DNA of 64,000 nt from an uncultured Christensenella sp. (GCA_905203015.1 CAJKUC010000002.1:1-64000), one strand, 5' to 3'; shown: positions 43,280 through 53,548, counted from the first letter of the stretch. Numbers and translations are program-made. Notes: generated by a model not told the origin, from the letters alone.

Positions 43280-44131
43280 ATGGATAAGAAAATAACAATC
43301 CGGGATGTTGCGCGGGAGGCAGGGGTGTCGATCGCTACGGTTTCGTATGTTTTAAATAACCGCTTCGATCAAAAAATTTCCGCAAATACAAGGAAAAAAG
43401 TCTTACAGATCGCCAACCTTCTTCAATTTACGCCTTCTTATGCGGCAAAACTTCTGACAACGGGAAAAAGCCATAACATCGGCATTTTATCCGGAAACTT
43501 TTCCTTTTTTGATTTTTTTCATATCCGTTTCATCAAAGACTTAATAAGCGTTTTTGCCGATAAAGGTTATAAAACAACCATTCTTTCTTCCTTATCCGAA
43601 TGCAGCGCGGAGCAACAACCGAACATCGACGGAATCGTCTGCATCGACCTCACGCAGGAGCAATTTCTGCAATTAAGCGACAATTGCCTCCTTCCTATCG
43701 TTTGCGCAGATATGATCGTTGATCACTACTTGTTTTTTCAGATTTACAACGATTATTCTCTTTTGTTGAAAAAAGCGGCAGACTTGGCTCAATATACTTT
43801 TTTACATATCGAAGTGAAGAATGAAAAATATAAAAACTATCTCTGCCGGATTTTCGGAAATAATATTTGTTTCTGCCAAAATTTTGAATCCGTGCAAAAC
43901 GCCGTAAAAACTCATCCCGCTCCGTTCATCGCCATGGGCGATTACCTGACGCTTGCCGCAATGACGCTTACACCTCAGGTGCTGCCCGTTTCCGTTTCTC
44001 AATGCGAAAATTTACCTGTCCGTTCTTTTTTCGAGTTGAATTCATTAAAGAAAGCCGAAACGGTTGTACAGGCAATGTTCGATGCCATCGAGCGCAATAT
44101 CGTTGACCACGATATACGAATAGAATACTGA
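43280..44131 (+). CDS. LacI-family transcriptional regulator of the starch locus
   Basis: The 283-residue protein begins with the LacI helix-turn-helix ITIRDVAREAGVSIATVSYVLNN and a hinge helix near 55 (SYAAKLLTTGKS). The effector domain is recognisable (NIGILSGNF, IVCADMIVDHYLFFQI) but shorter than the usual 270 residues and diverged, so ligand binding may be altered. Divergent from the amylase-led operon, it is probably its maltodextrin-responsive repressor. Confidence 0.88.
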   Translation: MDKKITIRDVAREAGVSIATVSYVLNNRFDQKISANTRKKVLQIANLLQFTPSYAAKLLTTGKSHNIGILSGNFSFFDFFHIRFIKDLISVFADKGYKTTILSSLSECSAEQQPNIDGIVCIDLTQEQFLQLSDNCLLPIVCADMIVDHYLFFQIYNDYSLLLKKAADLAQYTFLHIEVKNEKYKNYLCRIFGNNICFCQNFESVQNAVKTHPAPFIAMGDYLTLAAMTLTPQVLPVSVSQCENLPVRSFFELNSLKKAETVVQAMFDAIERNIVDHDIRIEY

Positions 44132-44576
44132 TGAACAGCCGGATATCTCGCGAGCGCATCCTTCCGCGATAGCAAAGCCTCAAAGCCGAAATAAGCTTCA
44201 ACTTATCAAACCGACTTCATCGTTACAGGTGATTGGTTCGGATTTACTTTTTATTTAAAATAGACAATGGTGACGCGATTGGCTACGCAACAATCGCTAT
44301 TCCGTCGCTTCGCTCCTTACGGATTTACTTTATGTATAGGCAATTCAGACTGATTTAGTATAAAAATAAGGGCTTGCGAGCAAATCGCAAGCCCTTTGCC
44401 GTGTTTATAGTTTCGGCGAAACTCTGTCGTTTATGTAGACTCATTAAACGGCAACCCGTTAGAAATAACGGGATTATTCATCGATATCAAAAAACATATC
44501 CGGCCTTTTTGTTGTTTTCAGAAAAGTGATCGGAGTCGTTCTGTCGATCACAGGCGCCTTTGACTCCCTTATGTAT
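44132..44576. other. Intergenic region with strong hairpins, no gene
   Basis: No supported gene is seen. AAGGGCTTGCGA/TCGCAAGCCCTT (44368-44379 with 44385-44396) is a perfect 12-bp stem, followed on the minus strand by TATTTTTAT and on the plus strand by TTT. It can serve as a two-way terminator between the regulator and the opp operon. A CCCGTTA-GAAA-TAACGGG hairpin lies at 44454-44471, and GCGATTG/CAATCGC at about 44276-44298. Confidence 0.6.
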
Positions 44577-44969
44577 TCAGTTATAATACGGGATCAGAAA
44601 AATAAGAGAAATGGCGATAAAAATCACGCCTACGATCAGAAGAAAAGCAAAACTGCGTTTTTTCTCTTTTTTCGCCTGACGGTATTCGTAAAAATCCTTA
44701 TACTTCCTTTTGTTCACGTCCTTACGGAATAAATCGAATATAAGCACCACGGCAAAAGAAAGCATATCGAATGCGCCGCCCTCCGTCGCCACCACAAGAA
44801 GCCCCGCGCAGGCAAGAATCGCCCCCGCCGCAAAAAAGGCGTTACAGAATATTTTCATCAGGGCGGCGTTTTCGGTCTGCCCGAACACGCCTTGTACCAA
44901 CGCCGCAAAAAACGTTAACGCAAGGCCGACCAAAACGGTTATTCCGTAACGAAGCGCGGTTTTTTTCAT
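44577..44969 (-). CDS. DUF3899-like membrane protein
   Basis: The 130-residue protein has about four hydrophobic segments, with a charged cytoplasmic loop RKDVNKRKYKDFYEYRQAKKEKKRS before the last one (quoted part: KDVNKRKYKDFYEYRQAKK). The block GGAFDMLSFAVVLIFDLF recalls DUF3899 proteins. It starts 2 nt after the oppF stop, so it is the last gene of the opp operon. Function unknown. Confidence 0.7.
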   Translation of the reverse strand: MKKTALRYGITVLVGLALTFFAALVQGVFGQTENAALMKIFCNAFFAAGAILACAGLLVVATEGGAFDMLSFAVVLIFDLFRKDVNKRKYKDFYEYRQAKKEKKRSFAFLLIVGVIFIAISLIFLIPYYN

Positions 44970-44971
44970 AA

Positions 44972-46207
44972 TTATTCTCCTTCGGTCAATTGTTTTTTAT
45001 AACGATTGAATTCTTCTTCGTTGCAATAGACGAAATGCCCCGGGGACACTTCGCGCATAACGGGTTTATCCGTGCCGTAATCGTGTTCCGCAAGCGGATT
45101 ATATACGATCCGTTTGCGCAGTTTTTCATAAGCGGGATCGGGTAACGGGATCGCCGATAAAAGCGATTTTGTATACGGATGCAGCGGATGAGAGAACAAC
45201 TCGTCGGACGTTGCCAGTTCCACGAGTTTTCCGAAATACATTACGCCGATACGATCGGAAAAATATTTCACTACGGATAAATCGTGCGCGATGAATAAAA
45301 TCGTAAGAGAAAGGCGCTTCCTTAAATCGTTCAGAAGGTTGATCACCTGCGCCTGAATGGACACGTCGAGCGCGGAAATAGGTTCGTCCGCAATGATCAG
45401 TTCCGGGTTCAGGATGATCGCGCGGGCGATTCCGATACGTTGCCGCTGTCCGCCGGAAAATTCGTGCGGATACCTTCCGGCATGCTCGGGGCGAAGTCCT
45501 ACGAGATCTAGAACGCGATACACCTCTTCGTCGATATACTTTTTATCTTTTATTCCGCGGATAACAAGCCCTTCCGCGATAATCTCGCGCACCGTCATAC
45601 GCGGATCGAGGGAAGCGATCGGATCCTGAAAGATCATCTGAATATCGTTCATGATGCTCGACTTTTTCGCAAGGCTGATTTTTTCGTTTTTTTCCTTGAT
45701 CAGCGCGGCTCTCTTTTCTTCTTCCGTCACGCCGTCAAGCAATTTTTCGTATTCTTCCGCAATCGCCTTTTCGCGGGCAGCACGGTAATCTTTATCGAAA
45801 TTCTTTTTATCGTATACGGCGGAACGGATATTTTCCGTCTGCTCTTTTATCGCCGCATGATATTTTTCTTCGGCTTCCGCTTTGCGTTTTTCGGCGTTTT
45901 CGCTCCCCTTCGCCTCTTTTTGCGCATTCTTATATTCCGCCTTCGCACGCTTTACTTCGTTGCGGTAAGAATCCGTGCCCGCCGCAATCCGCACGCCCTT
46001 GAAATAAACGCTTCCCGACGTAATATCGTAAAGCCTGATAATCGAACGCCCGGTAGTGGTTTTTCCGCAACCGCTCTCGCCGACGAGCCCGAAAACTTCG
46101 CCTTTTCCGATTTCAAAACTCACGTCATCTACGGCTTTCAGCGTAGCCCCGCCCGATCTGAAATACTGACACAAATGCTCAACTCTGAGCAGCGGCTGTG
46201 TTTTCAT
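44972..46207 (-). CDS. oppF: Oligopeptide ABC transporter ATPase OppF with coiled-coil insertion
   Basis: This is one of the two ATPases of the peptide importer. Walker A GESGCGKT is at 43-50, the Q-loop Gln near 194, signature SGGQRQR near 251-257 and Walker B LIIADEP near 270-276. Between about 77 and 180 a lysine/glutamate-rich helical segment of about 105 residues has been inserted; ordinary OppF has none. It makes the protein 411 residues instead of about 320. The core motifs are intact. It overlaps the end of oppD. Confidence 0.92.
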   Translation of the reverse strand: MKTQPLLRVEHLCQYFRSGGATLKAVDDVSFEIGKGEVFGLVGESGCGKTTTGRSIIRLYDITSGSVYFKGVRIAAGTDSYRNEVKRAKAEYKNAQKEAKGSENAEKRKAEAEEKYHAAIKEQTENIRSAVYDKKNFDKDYRAAREKAIAEEYEKLLDGVTEEEKRAALIKEKNEKISLAKKSSIMNDIQMIFQDPIASLDPRMTVREIIAEGLVIRGIKDKKYIDEEVYRVLDLVGLRPEHAGRYPHEFSGGQRQRIGIARAIILNPELIIADEPISALDVSIQAQVINLLNDLRKRLSLTILFIAHDLSVVKYFSDRIGVMYFGKLVELATSDELFSHPLHPYTKSLLSAIPLPDPAYEKLRKRIVYNPLAEHDYGTDKPVMREVSPGHFVYCNEEEFNRYKKQLTEGE

Positions 46208-48353
46208 AAGTCGACCTCCTTGCTTTCATTCTTTCGATTTTTTCCGTCACCGATTTCGGCGGCTCTACCTTCGGCGCATCCGGATGCAACAGCCACGTTG
46301 CGGCAAAATGCGTATCGGAAACGCGGAACATCGGCGGCTGTTCCTCGAAATCGATTTTTAAGGCATAGCGATTGCGCTCCGCAAACGCGTCGCCTTTCGG
46401 CGGGTGAATCATGTTCGGCGGCGTGCCGGGAATGGCTTCCAATGCCTCTTTCGTATCAAGGTCGGGCATAGAAGATAAAAGTGCCCATGTGTACGGATGT
46501 GCAGGCGAATAAAAAACATCGTCCGCCGTGCCGATTTCCACGATTTTCCCCGCATACATCACGGCTACCCTGTCCGACATATTCGCCACCACGCCGAGAT
46601 TGTGCGTAATGAAGATCACTGATAAATCGCGTTCTTTTTTCACTTTATTGATCAGTTCGAGAATCTGCGATTGTATCGTAACGTCGAGCGCCGTGGTCGG
46701 CTCATCGCAGATCAGAATATCCGGATCTGCGGAAAGAGCGATGGCGATAACGATACGCTGGCGCATGCCGCCCGAAAATTCAAACGGATACTGTTTGTAC
46801 CTGCGCGCAGGATCGGGAATCCCAACTTCTTTCAAAAGTTTTATCGCCTTTCTTTTCGCCATGCCGCGGGTAACCTTATACGCCACGCCCGAAGCCTTTT
46901 CTTTCAGATAATCGATCAGCGCCACGGTTTTTTCTTCTTCGTCGCGTTGTTTTGAAATTTCGATCTCAAACGAGTGTCTGATACGTTCGATAATTCTGAA
47001 AATTTCTGCTTTCGCCTCTTTTTCGTCCGCATTCTCGTCCGATTCGTCGTTCGCGTCTTTTTCTCGCCGCACCGCGCCGAAATATTCGTCGATCGCCGCC
47101 GTAAGGCTTGAAGCAAACGTATACGACAAAGGATCCTTTGTCACTTCCAGCGGATCGATACTCTCCTTCACGGCAGAAATCATCGCCTTTGCCGCGACGT
47201 CGCACGCTTTTCTGTCAAGACGACCTGCCCCGAACGCCGCTTTTTGTTCGTCGATCACGGCAAGCGCGTGCGTTTTTGCTTTCACCGCCGTTTTATGCGA
47301 ATATTCCACGCCGCGTTTCGCTTCGTCGATGAACGCAAACATAAAATGTTCGTCAAGATACTTCCGCAAAAATACGTTCAGTTCGTTCACTTCCGACACG
47401 GGGAGCGGCTCGGAGGCAAACGTGAGATAATACCCCATGGCAAAGAAATTCGGCTTCGGCTTTTTCACCGCTTCCGCAAGAATTTCTCTCATTCTTTCAA
47501 GCAACGTTTTCACGGCGGCATAATCGGAAGAATCGCGGTTTTTCACTGCTTTTCCGAACAGATTTCCGAAAAAGCCGCTGATTTTTTCAGCGGCGGACCG
47601 TCTGATTTCTCTGCCGATTTTTTCCGAGATTTCTTTCAGTTCTTCCGCGTTTCCGCTAACGACATACGGATTTACGGCGCGCACCGCGCTTGCCCCGATT
47701 TCCTCTATATCGCCGCGTATTTTATCGTAAGAATTTTTTTCGATACGGAACAATACGTCTTCGATATTTTCGAGAGCGTCTTCCGCCGCTTGTTTCGCGC
47801 GGTTGTACGCGTTCTCCAGTTCGAGATGTTTATACTCGAATTTATCGAAATCCGCGCACAGTTTTTTATGCCGTAACGCGCTCTCTTTATCGAGATTTGC
47901 GCCCTGCGCTTCGTCCATTTTTTCGTTGACTTTTTTCAGCATGAAATTAAAGTCCGCACGGGATTCTTTCTGATTGCGTTTTCCCTTCAGCAGCATGGCT
48001 TCGGTGAGTTGCTTTCCCACGCGCATAATGGGATTGAGGCTGGACATGGGATCCTGAAAGATCATGGCGATTTTATCGCCGCGCAGGCGGTGAAACTCTT
48101 CTTCGCTTATCTTCATCAGATCTCTGCCGTCGTAAAGAATTTCGCCGCCCTCTTTTATCGCGTTGCCCGCCAGTATTCCCATAATCGCGCGGTTCGTAAC
48201 GGATTTTCCCGATCCGCTTTCGCCCACGACGGCAAGCGTTTCGCCCTTATACAGGTTGAAAGAGATATCTCGTACCGCCTGCACGTTGCCGTCTGCCGTG
48301 CGGAATGAAATTTTTAAGTTGTTTACGGAAAGTTTTAATTGTTTTTGTTCCAT
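46179..48353 (-). CDS. oppD: Oligopeptide ABC transporter ATPase OppD with ~365-residue insertion
   Basis: The second ATPase of the importer is 724 residues long, about twice the family length. Walker A GESGSGKS lies at 44-51, Q-loop Gln at 100, signature FSGGMRQR at 526-533 and Walker B LICDEP at 547-552. The normal helical domain is split after about residue 125 and resumes near 490. The extra part is rich in Lys, Glu and Ala and predicted helical. The frame is continuous, so it is not an assembly fault by appearance. The C-terminus carries the usual oligopeptide-transporter Cys-poor tail (GTPPNMIHPPKGDAF). Confidence 0.92.
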   Translation of the reverse strand: MEQKQLKLSVNNLKISFRTADGNVQAVRDISFNLYKGETLAVVGESGSGKSVTNRAIMGILAGNAIKEGGEILYDGRDLMKISEEEFHRLRGDKIAMIFQDPMSSLNPIMRVGKQLTEAMLLKGKRNQKESRADFNFMLKKVNEKMDEAQGANLDKESALRHKKLCADFDKFEYKHLELENAYNRAKQAAEDALENIEDVLFRIEKNSYDKIRGDIEEIGASAVRAVNPYVVSGNAEELKEISEKIGREIRRSAAEKISGFFGNLFGKAVKNRDSSDYAAVKTLLERMREILAEAVKKPKPNFFAMGYYLTFASEPLPVSEVNELNVFLRKYLDEHFMFAFIDEAKRGVEYSHKTAVKAKTHALAVIDEQKAAFGAGRLDRKACDVAAKAMISAVKESIDPLEVTKDPLSYTFASSLTAAIDEYFGAVRREKDANDESDENADEKEAKAEIFRIIERIRHSFEIEISKQRDEEEKTVALIDYLKEKASGVAYKVTRGMAKRKAIKLLKEVGIPDPARRYKQYPFEFSGGMRQRIVIAIALSADPDILICDEPTTALDVTIQSQILELINKVKKERDLSVIFITHNLGVVANMSDRVAVMYAGKIVEIGTADDVFYSPAHPYTWALLSSMPDLDTKEALEAIPGTPPNMIHPPKGDAFAERNRYALKIDFEEQPPMFRVSDTHFAATWLLHPDAPKVEPPKSVTEKIERMKARRSTYENTAAAQS

Positions 48354-48406
48354 AACGAGTACCTCACTGTAAGAAGTTTAAAATGCGTTTTTTCCTTATC
48401 TTCACA

Positions 48407-49945
48407 TCAATCGCTTCCGCGAAGAGAAGGATTGAACGCGTCGCGCAAGCCGTTCCCGAACAGATTGAAACTCAGCATCAAAAGCGCGAGAAACACGGAC
48501 GGAAACAGGATGATATGCGGGAAAGTGGAAAGATACGGTTGCCCGGAAGCCAGCAACGTGCCTACGCTCGTCAGATTTCCGGACGAAAGATTGATAATGC
48601 CGAGATAACTGAGATTCGTTTCCGAATAAATCATCCCGGGAATCACGAGAACGCTGCTTGTGATCAGCGTGCCGAGCGCGTTCGGAAAAATATGCTTGAA
48701 CATCAACCGTCCGTCCTTCGCGCCGAGCGTGCGCGCCGCCAGAACGTATTCCTGATTTTTATAACGATAAAACTGCATACGCGTTGTGGAGGCGATGGAA
48801 ATCCAGCCCGTCAGGAAAAACGCGATGAACAGAATCAGCATCTGACTGCTTGATCCCATATACAGTTGCAAAAGCGTAATCACGATCATGAACGGCACGG
48901 CGGAAAGGATATCGGAAATACGCTCCATGATAAGATCGGTTTTTCCTCCGTAATATCCCTCGATCGCGCCGTATATCGCGCCGACGAACAGATTTACGGA
49001 AGCGACGAGAATCGAGAAGATAAACGAGAATCTCGCGCCGGAAGCGAGTGCCGTGAAAATATCCTGCCCCGTCTGCGTCGTGCCGAAAAGGAAGGACGGT
49101 TCGCTTATGCCGTCTTTTAAAACGTACGTATGATTATAAACGTAATATTCGTAATAATTCACGCGCACTTCCCAGCCCGTATCCACGGGAATCGCATATT
49201 CGTATTCCACCCCCTCGGGTTCCGCGATACGAAGCGATTCGTAATTATCGGGCTTTGTTTCTCCCGCCGCATGCGATTTATACACGGGAATCACGTTGCC
49301 GTTTTCGTCGTATACGGTCTGCGTTCTGCCGTTTACCCGCTGCGTGCGGTAATAGTAGTTCGCGTCCGTTTTATCCTGTATGGCGGCGGGTCTGTCCGCC
49401 GACGCCACCGTAGGATACAGCACCTGTTTTCCGCTCTCGTTCTGATATGCCTGAAGATTCAGATATTCGTCGTTATTCAGCCGTAAATACACCGCGCCCG
49501 TCTTCTGATAGGAATCGAGGCGGAAACGATACATCTTCGAGCCGCTCTCCTCCGAGATTTCGTATTGCTGATTTTTTACGGCATTGTGCCCGCTTTCGAG
49601 CCCCATCGCATAATAGCGCATGAACGCTTCTTCGTTCATCTCTTCTTTCGACGATCCGTCCCAGAACGACGTATTCGCGAAAAGAGAATTTCTCGGCAAC
49701 GTAAACGTGAAATACGGATCGGAATAATCCACGCTGTACGGCGTGAAAAAAGGAGCGATCGCCGCGAACAACAGTAACAGCAATATAATGCACGCTGCCG
49801 CCACCGAGCCTTTGTTTCTGCAAAAACGCCTGAACGCGTCGCGGAAATATCCTACGGGTTTCGTCTGCAGGCTTCTTTCATGCGTAAAATCCTGCGGGGC
49901 GGCAAATTCAAATTTTTCTTTGGGTATTTTTTTGATTTCGTCCAT
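48407..49945 (-). CDS. oppC: Oligopeptide ABC permease OppC with ~200-residue extracellular insertion
   Basis: OppC forms half of the membrane channel. The first helix (AAACIILLLLLFAAIAPFF, about 49-67) is followed not by the usual short loop but by about 200 extra residues (82-283), rich in Tyr, Asn and Gln. They are predicted to be outside the cell. The common FGTTQTGQDIFTALASG block and five helices then follow, with the ABC loop RTLGAKDGRLMFKHIFPN. Length 512 versus about 300. It begins 2 nt before the end of oppB. Confidence 0.9.
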   Translation of the reverse strand: MDEIKKIPKEKFEFAAPQDFTHERSLQTKPVGYFRDAFRRFCRNKGSVAAACIILLLLLFAAIAPFFTPYSVDYSDPYFTFTLPRNSLFANTSFWDGSSKEEMNEEAFMRYYAMGLESGHNAVKNQQYEISEESGSKMYRFRLDSYQKTGAVYLRLNNDEYLNLQAYQNESGKQVLYPTVASADRPAAIQDKTDANYYYRTQRVNGRTQTVYDENGNVIPVYKSHAAGETKPDNYESLRIAEPEGVEYEYAIPVDTGWEVRVNYYEYYVYNHTYVLKDGISEPSFLFGTTQTGQDIFTALASGARFSFIFSILVASVNLFVGAIYGAIEGYYGGKTDLIMERISDILSAVPFMIVITLLQLYMGSSSQMLILFIAFFLTGWISIASTTRMQFYRYKNQEYVLAARTLGAKDGRLMFKHIFPNALGTLITSSVLVIPGMIYSETNLSYLGIINLSSGNLTSVGTLLASGQPYLSTFPHIILFPSVFLALLMLSFNLFGNGLRDAFNPSLRGSD

Positions 49946-49946
49946 G

Positions 49947-50909
49947 TTATTTCGCCCCCATTCTTATTCTCGGATCGATAAATCCGTAACTGATATCCAC
50001 CACGATCCCCGCAAGCAGCCCCACAAGCGTATAAAAGCCGGAAAGCAACATAAAGAAATCGTAGTCGCGCACCTGAATCGCAGTTAAATACAATCTTCCC
50101 ACGCCGGGAATCGCGAAGATATTTTCGATGATCATCGAGCCCGACAAAACGCTTACGAATTCGCTTAAAATCATCGGGAAGATGGGCACCATCGCGTTTC
50201 TTAACGCATGGCGCACGGTGGCCTGCCCTTTCGTAAGCCCTTTCGTACGTGCGAGAAGCATATATTCGCCCGTAAGCACTTCCGTAAGTTCCGCCCGCGT
50301 AAAACGCGTATACCCCGCAATCGAGCCGAGGCAGAGCGATAATACGGCGGGCATCATCGAACGGAACATACTCCAACTGAAATAATCCGTTCCTGTGTTC
50401 ATCATCAACGGGAATATTTTCAGTTTAAAACAGAAAATGTACTGAATCAGGAACGCGTAAACGATCGACGGCACGGAGATCATCAGCATAACGCCCGTAG
50501 AAATCGCCTGATCCTGCCATTTGTTCTTTTTCAGCGCCGCGAAAATTCCGAGAGCGATGCCGATCGGCACGCCGATCAGCGTGGAATACACGTTGATGAG
50601 AACGGTGGGCGGTAGACGGGAAGCAAACGCGTCCCATACGGGCTGATTTTTATATTCGGGCATATTCACGCCCACGCCGAAATCGCCGTCGCGGAAAATC
50701 CTTTTCAGGTAATTGACAAGTTGAACGGGAATCGGATCGTAATATCCTCTTGCCCGCAGCGTGGCTTCCAGCATCTCTTTATCCGCGCCGATCGCGTCCT
50801 GTATGGTGATGGGCAACAGTTTGATCAGCACGAAACACATCAGCATTATAACGCAGAACGAGAGCAACAGAAGTCCGATTCGTTTGAGAATATATTTGAA
50901 CATATACAT
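49947..50909 (-). CDS. oppB: Oligopeptide ABC permease OppB
   Basis: The 320-residue partner permease has six helices, and the ABC loop LLARTKGLTKGQATVRHALR (quoted part) near 225. ATG 50909 with GAGGAG is preferred to the frame from 50993. A periplasmic-type loop (DPIPVQLVNYLKRIFRDGDFG) is standard. It follows oppA by about 130 nt. Unlike OppC it has no large insertion. Confidence 0.93.
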   Translation of the reverse strand: MYMFKYILKRIGLLLLSFCVIMLMCFVLIKLLPITIQDAIGADKEMLEATLRARGYYDPIPVQLVNYLKRIFRDGDFGVGVNMPEYKNQPVWDAFASRLPPTVLINVYSTLIGVPIGIALGIFAALKKNKWQDQAISTGVMLMISVPSIVYAFLIQYIFCFKLKIFPLMMNTGTDYFSWSMFRSMMPAVLSLCLGSIAGYTRFTRAELTEVLTGEYMLLARTKGLTKGQATVRHALRNAMVPIFPMILSEFVSVLSGSMIIENIFAIPGVGRLYLTAIQVRDYDFFMLLSGFYTLVGLLAGIVVDISYGFIDPRIRMGAK

Positions 50910-51040
50910 AGAGTAATCTCCTCGTGCAGCGCAGCCGCAGATGATTTCGTGTTTTCGGGCAGAAACGGCACGTTTCCGCCGCATTATACGCAAAGAGCGA
51001 AGACGAAACGGTCTTCGCTCTCACGTATCACACACATTTT

Positions 51041-53548
51041 TTATTTTGCGTAATTAAGATTCCCGCCCTGCGAAGAAACGTAAGAAGTCCATTCGGCGTC
51101 GGTGTAGTTGTAAGTCATAAAACGAATGTCGCCGTAGCCTAAGAACGTATTGTATTCGTAAGTGGCGAATTCCGTCTTATAAGAATGCAGACTTGCGGAG
51201 AACGCATAGAACGTAGGGATATCCCAGTACGAGGTAAGCGCGTAATATTCCAGTTCCGCCACAAGCGCAAGCCGCGATTCGGTGGGATACAGACTGAAAT
51301 CGTGAGAAGCGCCGTCGAGGCCGTTCAGACTGTCGTACCAATCCTGAATGGAAAGCGTGTAGGTTTCCTTTTCGCCCTTCGCATTCGTCATCGTGAATTC
51401 AAACGATTCTTTCGTGGTATCCCAGCCGTGATTGTAACGGATGGATTCGTTGGTATCCACCTCCGCGCCGATCATATAGTACGGGTTCCACGCGCCGCCG
51501 CTGAATCCGCTTGCGGGAGCGATTTCATACTGACCGCTTCTGAAATTGTTTGCCCACTGATCGCCGTGCGTCGTGAATTCGGTGGAAAATCTGCCTTCCA
51601 GCGGCGTTCCCTGCATCAGAGTAGTCCAGGCGTCTACAAGGAAGTTGTAGTGTCTGCGGGAAGCAGCCGTGTCGTCAGACGTACCGAAAGTGAGCACCAC
51701 CTTATCGTTTGCGCTTATATCCCCTGCCGCCAGCGCTTTTTCGTAAGCGGACGTTACAAGTTGACGGGCAAGCGTTAAATTGTAGCCGGTAAGCGCGGCT
51801 TCCGCGGAATCGAGATCCGCGTAGGTGTTATCGCCCACTTTCCAACTGCCGTCCGTTTGTTCCTCCGCACCGTAAGCGCGAAGCAAAGCGCGTTTCGCAA
51901 CATCCGTATCGCGGTATACCCCGCCGTTCGCCACGTCGTAATAGTGCATCGAATTGAAGTAGCCGAGGCCCGCGAGCGAACTGGTTGTGGCGGCTGCCGC
52001 ATAAGCGGAACGATCGATCGCAAGAGAGAGCGCTTTACGGAATTCGGGCTGCAACAGAATGGTCTTATTCACGCCCGCCGTCTGGCGATTTCTCAACGCC
52101 TCTTCGGAGGACTGAATATGAATGGAGGCTACGAGATCCTGCGGAGTGTAGTATGCCTGCGAGGAAGTACGATATTGCGCCGCGATCGTGGGATCGATGG
52201 AAATATCGTCGATTTCGCCGAGTTGGAATGCTCTCCATGCGGTCTCCCATTCGGGAATCGTACGGCAGACGATGCGATCCGTCTGATACTGCCCTTTATA
52301 CATATCCATATTATAGCCGTACCAGTTTTCGTTGCGGGAAAGCGTGTACGTCGAGCCCGCCTGATAATTGGTCAGCATATACGGGCCCCAACTTGCCGTC
52401 GTAGCCACGGAAGATCCGTAATTACTCGTCCAGAGTGTAGATCCCGCCGACGGAGCGCGTTTGCTCGCCTCGTAAAGATCCTCTTTCACCAGCGGGAACT
52501 CCTGCAGATAATACGGCGCTTCGTACGTGAGATTTCCGTTTTCGTCGAGAAACTCAAACGTATTGTCGAACACCACCACAAGTTCGAGATCGCTCTTCGC
52601 GAAGAAGCCCACTTCGTCGAACGAAAGTTCGGGATAGGTGTAATTCGTTACGAAGAAATCCAGTTCTTCGTTCGGATCGGTCTGCCAACTGGCGATCACC
52701 TTTTGCCATGTGGCAAGGAGCGCAGAATCTGCTTTTATTTCGGCAAACGTTTTTCCTTCGAGCGCAAGAATATCTTCCGCGGAAGCCGTAACGGGTTTAT
52801 TGAAACCGTTCTTCGCAATATACGCCGCTACCTGCGCCGCCGTATAACTTGCGGGGAAGCCCATGCTGCTTCTCATGCTGTTGATCGCGCCGCCGTATTT
52901 TTCGGCGTTTTCGTCGGCATTGCCCAGCGTAAATACGATTTTATCGTCGAGATCTTCGGTATAATTCGTGTAAGGCGAATCCGCCGCAAACCAGCCCGAA
53001 GAGCCAGCATATACGTAATCTCTCGCGTTATGAACGATCATATTCGATCCGTAATACTGCGACGCCAGGCGGTTCATAAACAGCGGATCAAGCGTTTGCT
53101 TCATCGAATAAACGAAATCGTTCGCGTCGATCTGCGTTCCGTCGTTCCATTTAAGGTCGCTTCGGAGCGTGAGTTTCCAGGCTCGGTTTCCCGTTGTCCC
53201 CTCTTCGATGCCGTATTGCCCGGCATATTCGCTCGTTACGTCTTCCAGTTTCGTCGCCGCGGAATATTTCACAGCGAAGCCGCCGTCGATAATCTTTCCG
53301 CTGTCGTCGTAAGCGAAGTCGAATTCAAAGAAAGAACTGTTGAGATAATTGCTCACCTGTCTGTCGTTTTTATCCGACTGCGTAAGCAGATTCCAGTTGG
53401 AAGGGCTTACGGTGGTGTACGTTCTGTAAGTATAGCCGCTTGAATCGTCGTCGGGTTTACGATTCGGAGAGCAAGCAGTTATACCGAACGACAACGCCAT
53501 CGTCATAGCCAACGCAGATGTTGCAGCGGTCTTTTTAATGTTTTTCAT
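51041..53548 (-). CDS. oppA: Oligopeptide-binding lipoprotein OppA
   Basis: The 835-residue SBP family 5 protein captures peptides outside the cell. It has a signal peptide with lipobox FGITACSPN (Cys near 26). The typical block KWNDGTQIDANDFVYSMKQ lies near 133-151, and NWYGYNMDMYKGQYQTDRIV later. The length exceeds the usual 540-600, indicating an enlarged binding domain. GGAGG is 10 nt before the ATG. It is the first gene of the operon oppABCDF. Confidence 0.92.
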   Translation of the reverse strand: MKNIKKTAATSALAMTMALSFGITACSPNRKPDDDSSGYTYRTYTTVSPSNWNLLTQSDKNDRQVSNYLNSSFFEFDFAYDDSGKIIDGGFAVKYSAATKLEDVTSEYAGQYGIEEGTTGNRAWKLTLRSDLKWNDGTQIDANDFVYSMKQTLDPLFMNRLASQYYGSNMIVHNARDYVYAGSSGWFAADSPYTNYTEDLDDKIVFTLGNADENAEKYGGAINSMRSSMGFPASYTAAQVAAYIAKNGFNKPVTASAEDILALEGKTFAEIKADSALLATWQKVIASWQTDPNEELDFFVTNYTYPELSFDEVGFFAKSDLELVVVFDNTFEFLDENGNLTYEAPYYLQEFPLVKEDLYEASKRAPSAGSTLWTSNYGSSVATTASWGPYMLTNYQAGSTYTLSRNENWYGYNMDMYKGQYQTDRIVCRTIPEWETAWRAFQLGEIDDISIDPTIAAQYRTSSQAYYTPQDLVASIHIQSSEEALRNRQTAGVNKTILLQPEFRKALSLAIDRSAYAAAATTSSLAGLGYFNSMHYYDVANGGVYRDTDVAKRALLRAYGAEEQTDGSWKVGDNTYADLDSAEAALTGYNLTLARQLVTSAYEKALAAGDISANDKVVLTFGTSDDTAASRRHYNFLVDAWTTLMQGTPLEGRFSTEFTTHGDQWANNFRSGQYEIAPASGFSGGAWNPYYMIGAEVDTNESIRYNHGWDTTKESFEFTMTNAKGEKETYTLSIQDWYDSLNGLDGASHDFSLYPTESRLALVAELEYYALTSYWDIPTFYAFSASLHSYKTEFATYEYNTFLGYGDIRFMTYNYTDAEWTSYVSSQGGNLNYAK

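Noticed and set aside
44276..44471. Hairpins between the regulator and the opp operon as a CRISPR-like or transposon repeat
   Set aside because: The hairpins differ from each other in sequence and spacing and have no spacer pattern; they look like terminators.
51857..53443. 528-codon plus-strand frame opposite oppA
   Set aside because: It lies wholly antisense to a well-supported lipoprotein gene, has no RBS and encodes an arginine-rich low-quality sequence typical of a shadow frame.
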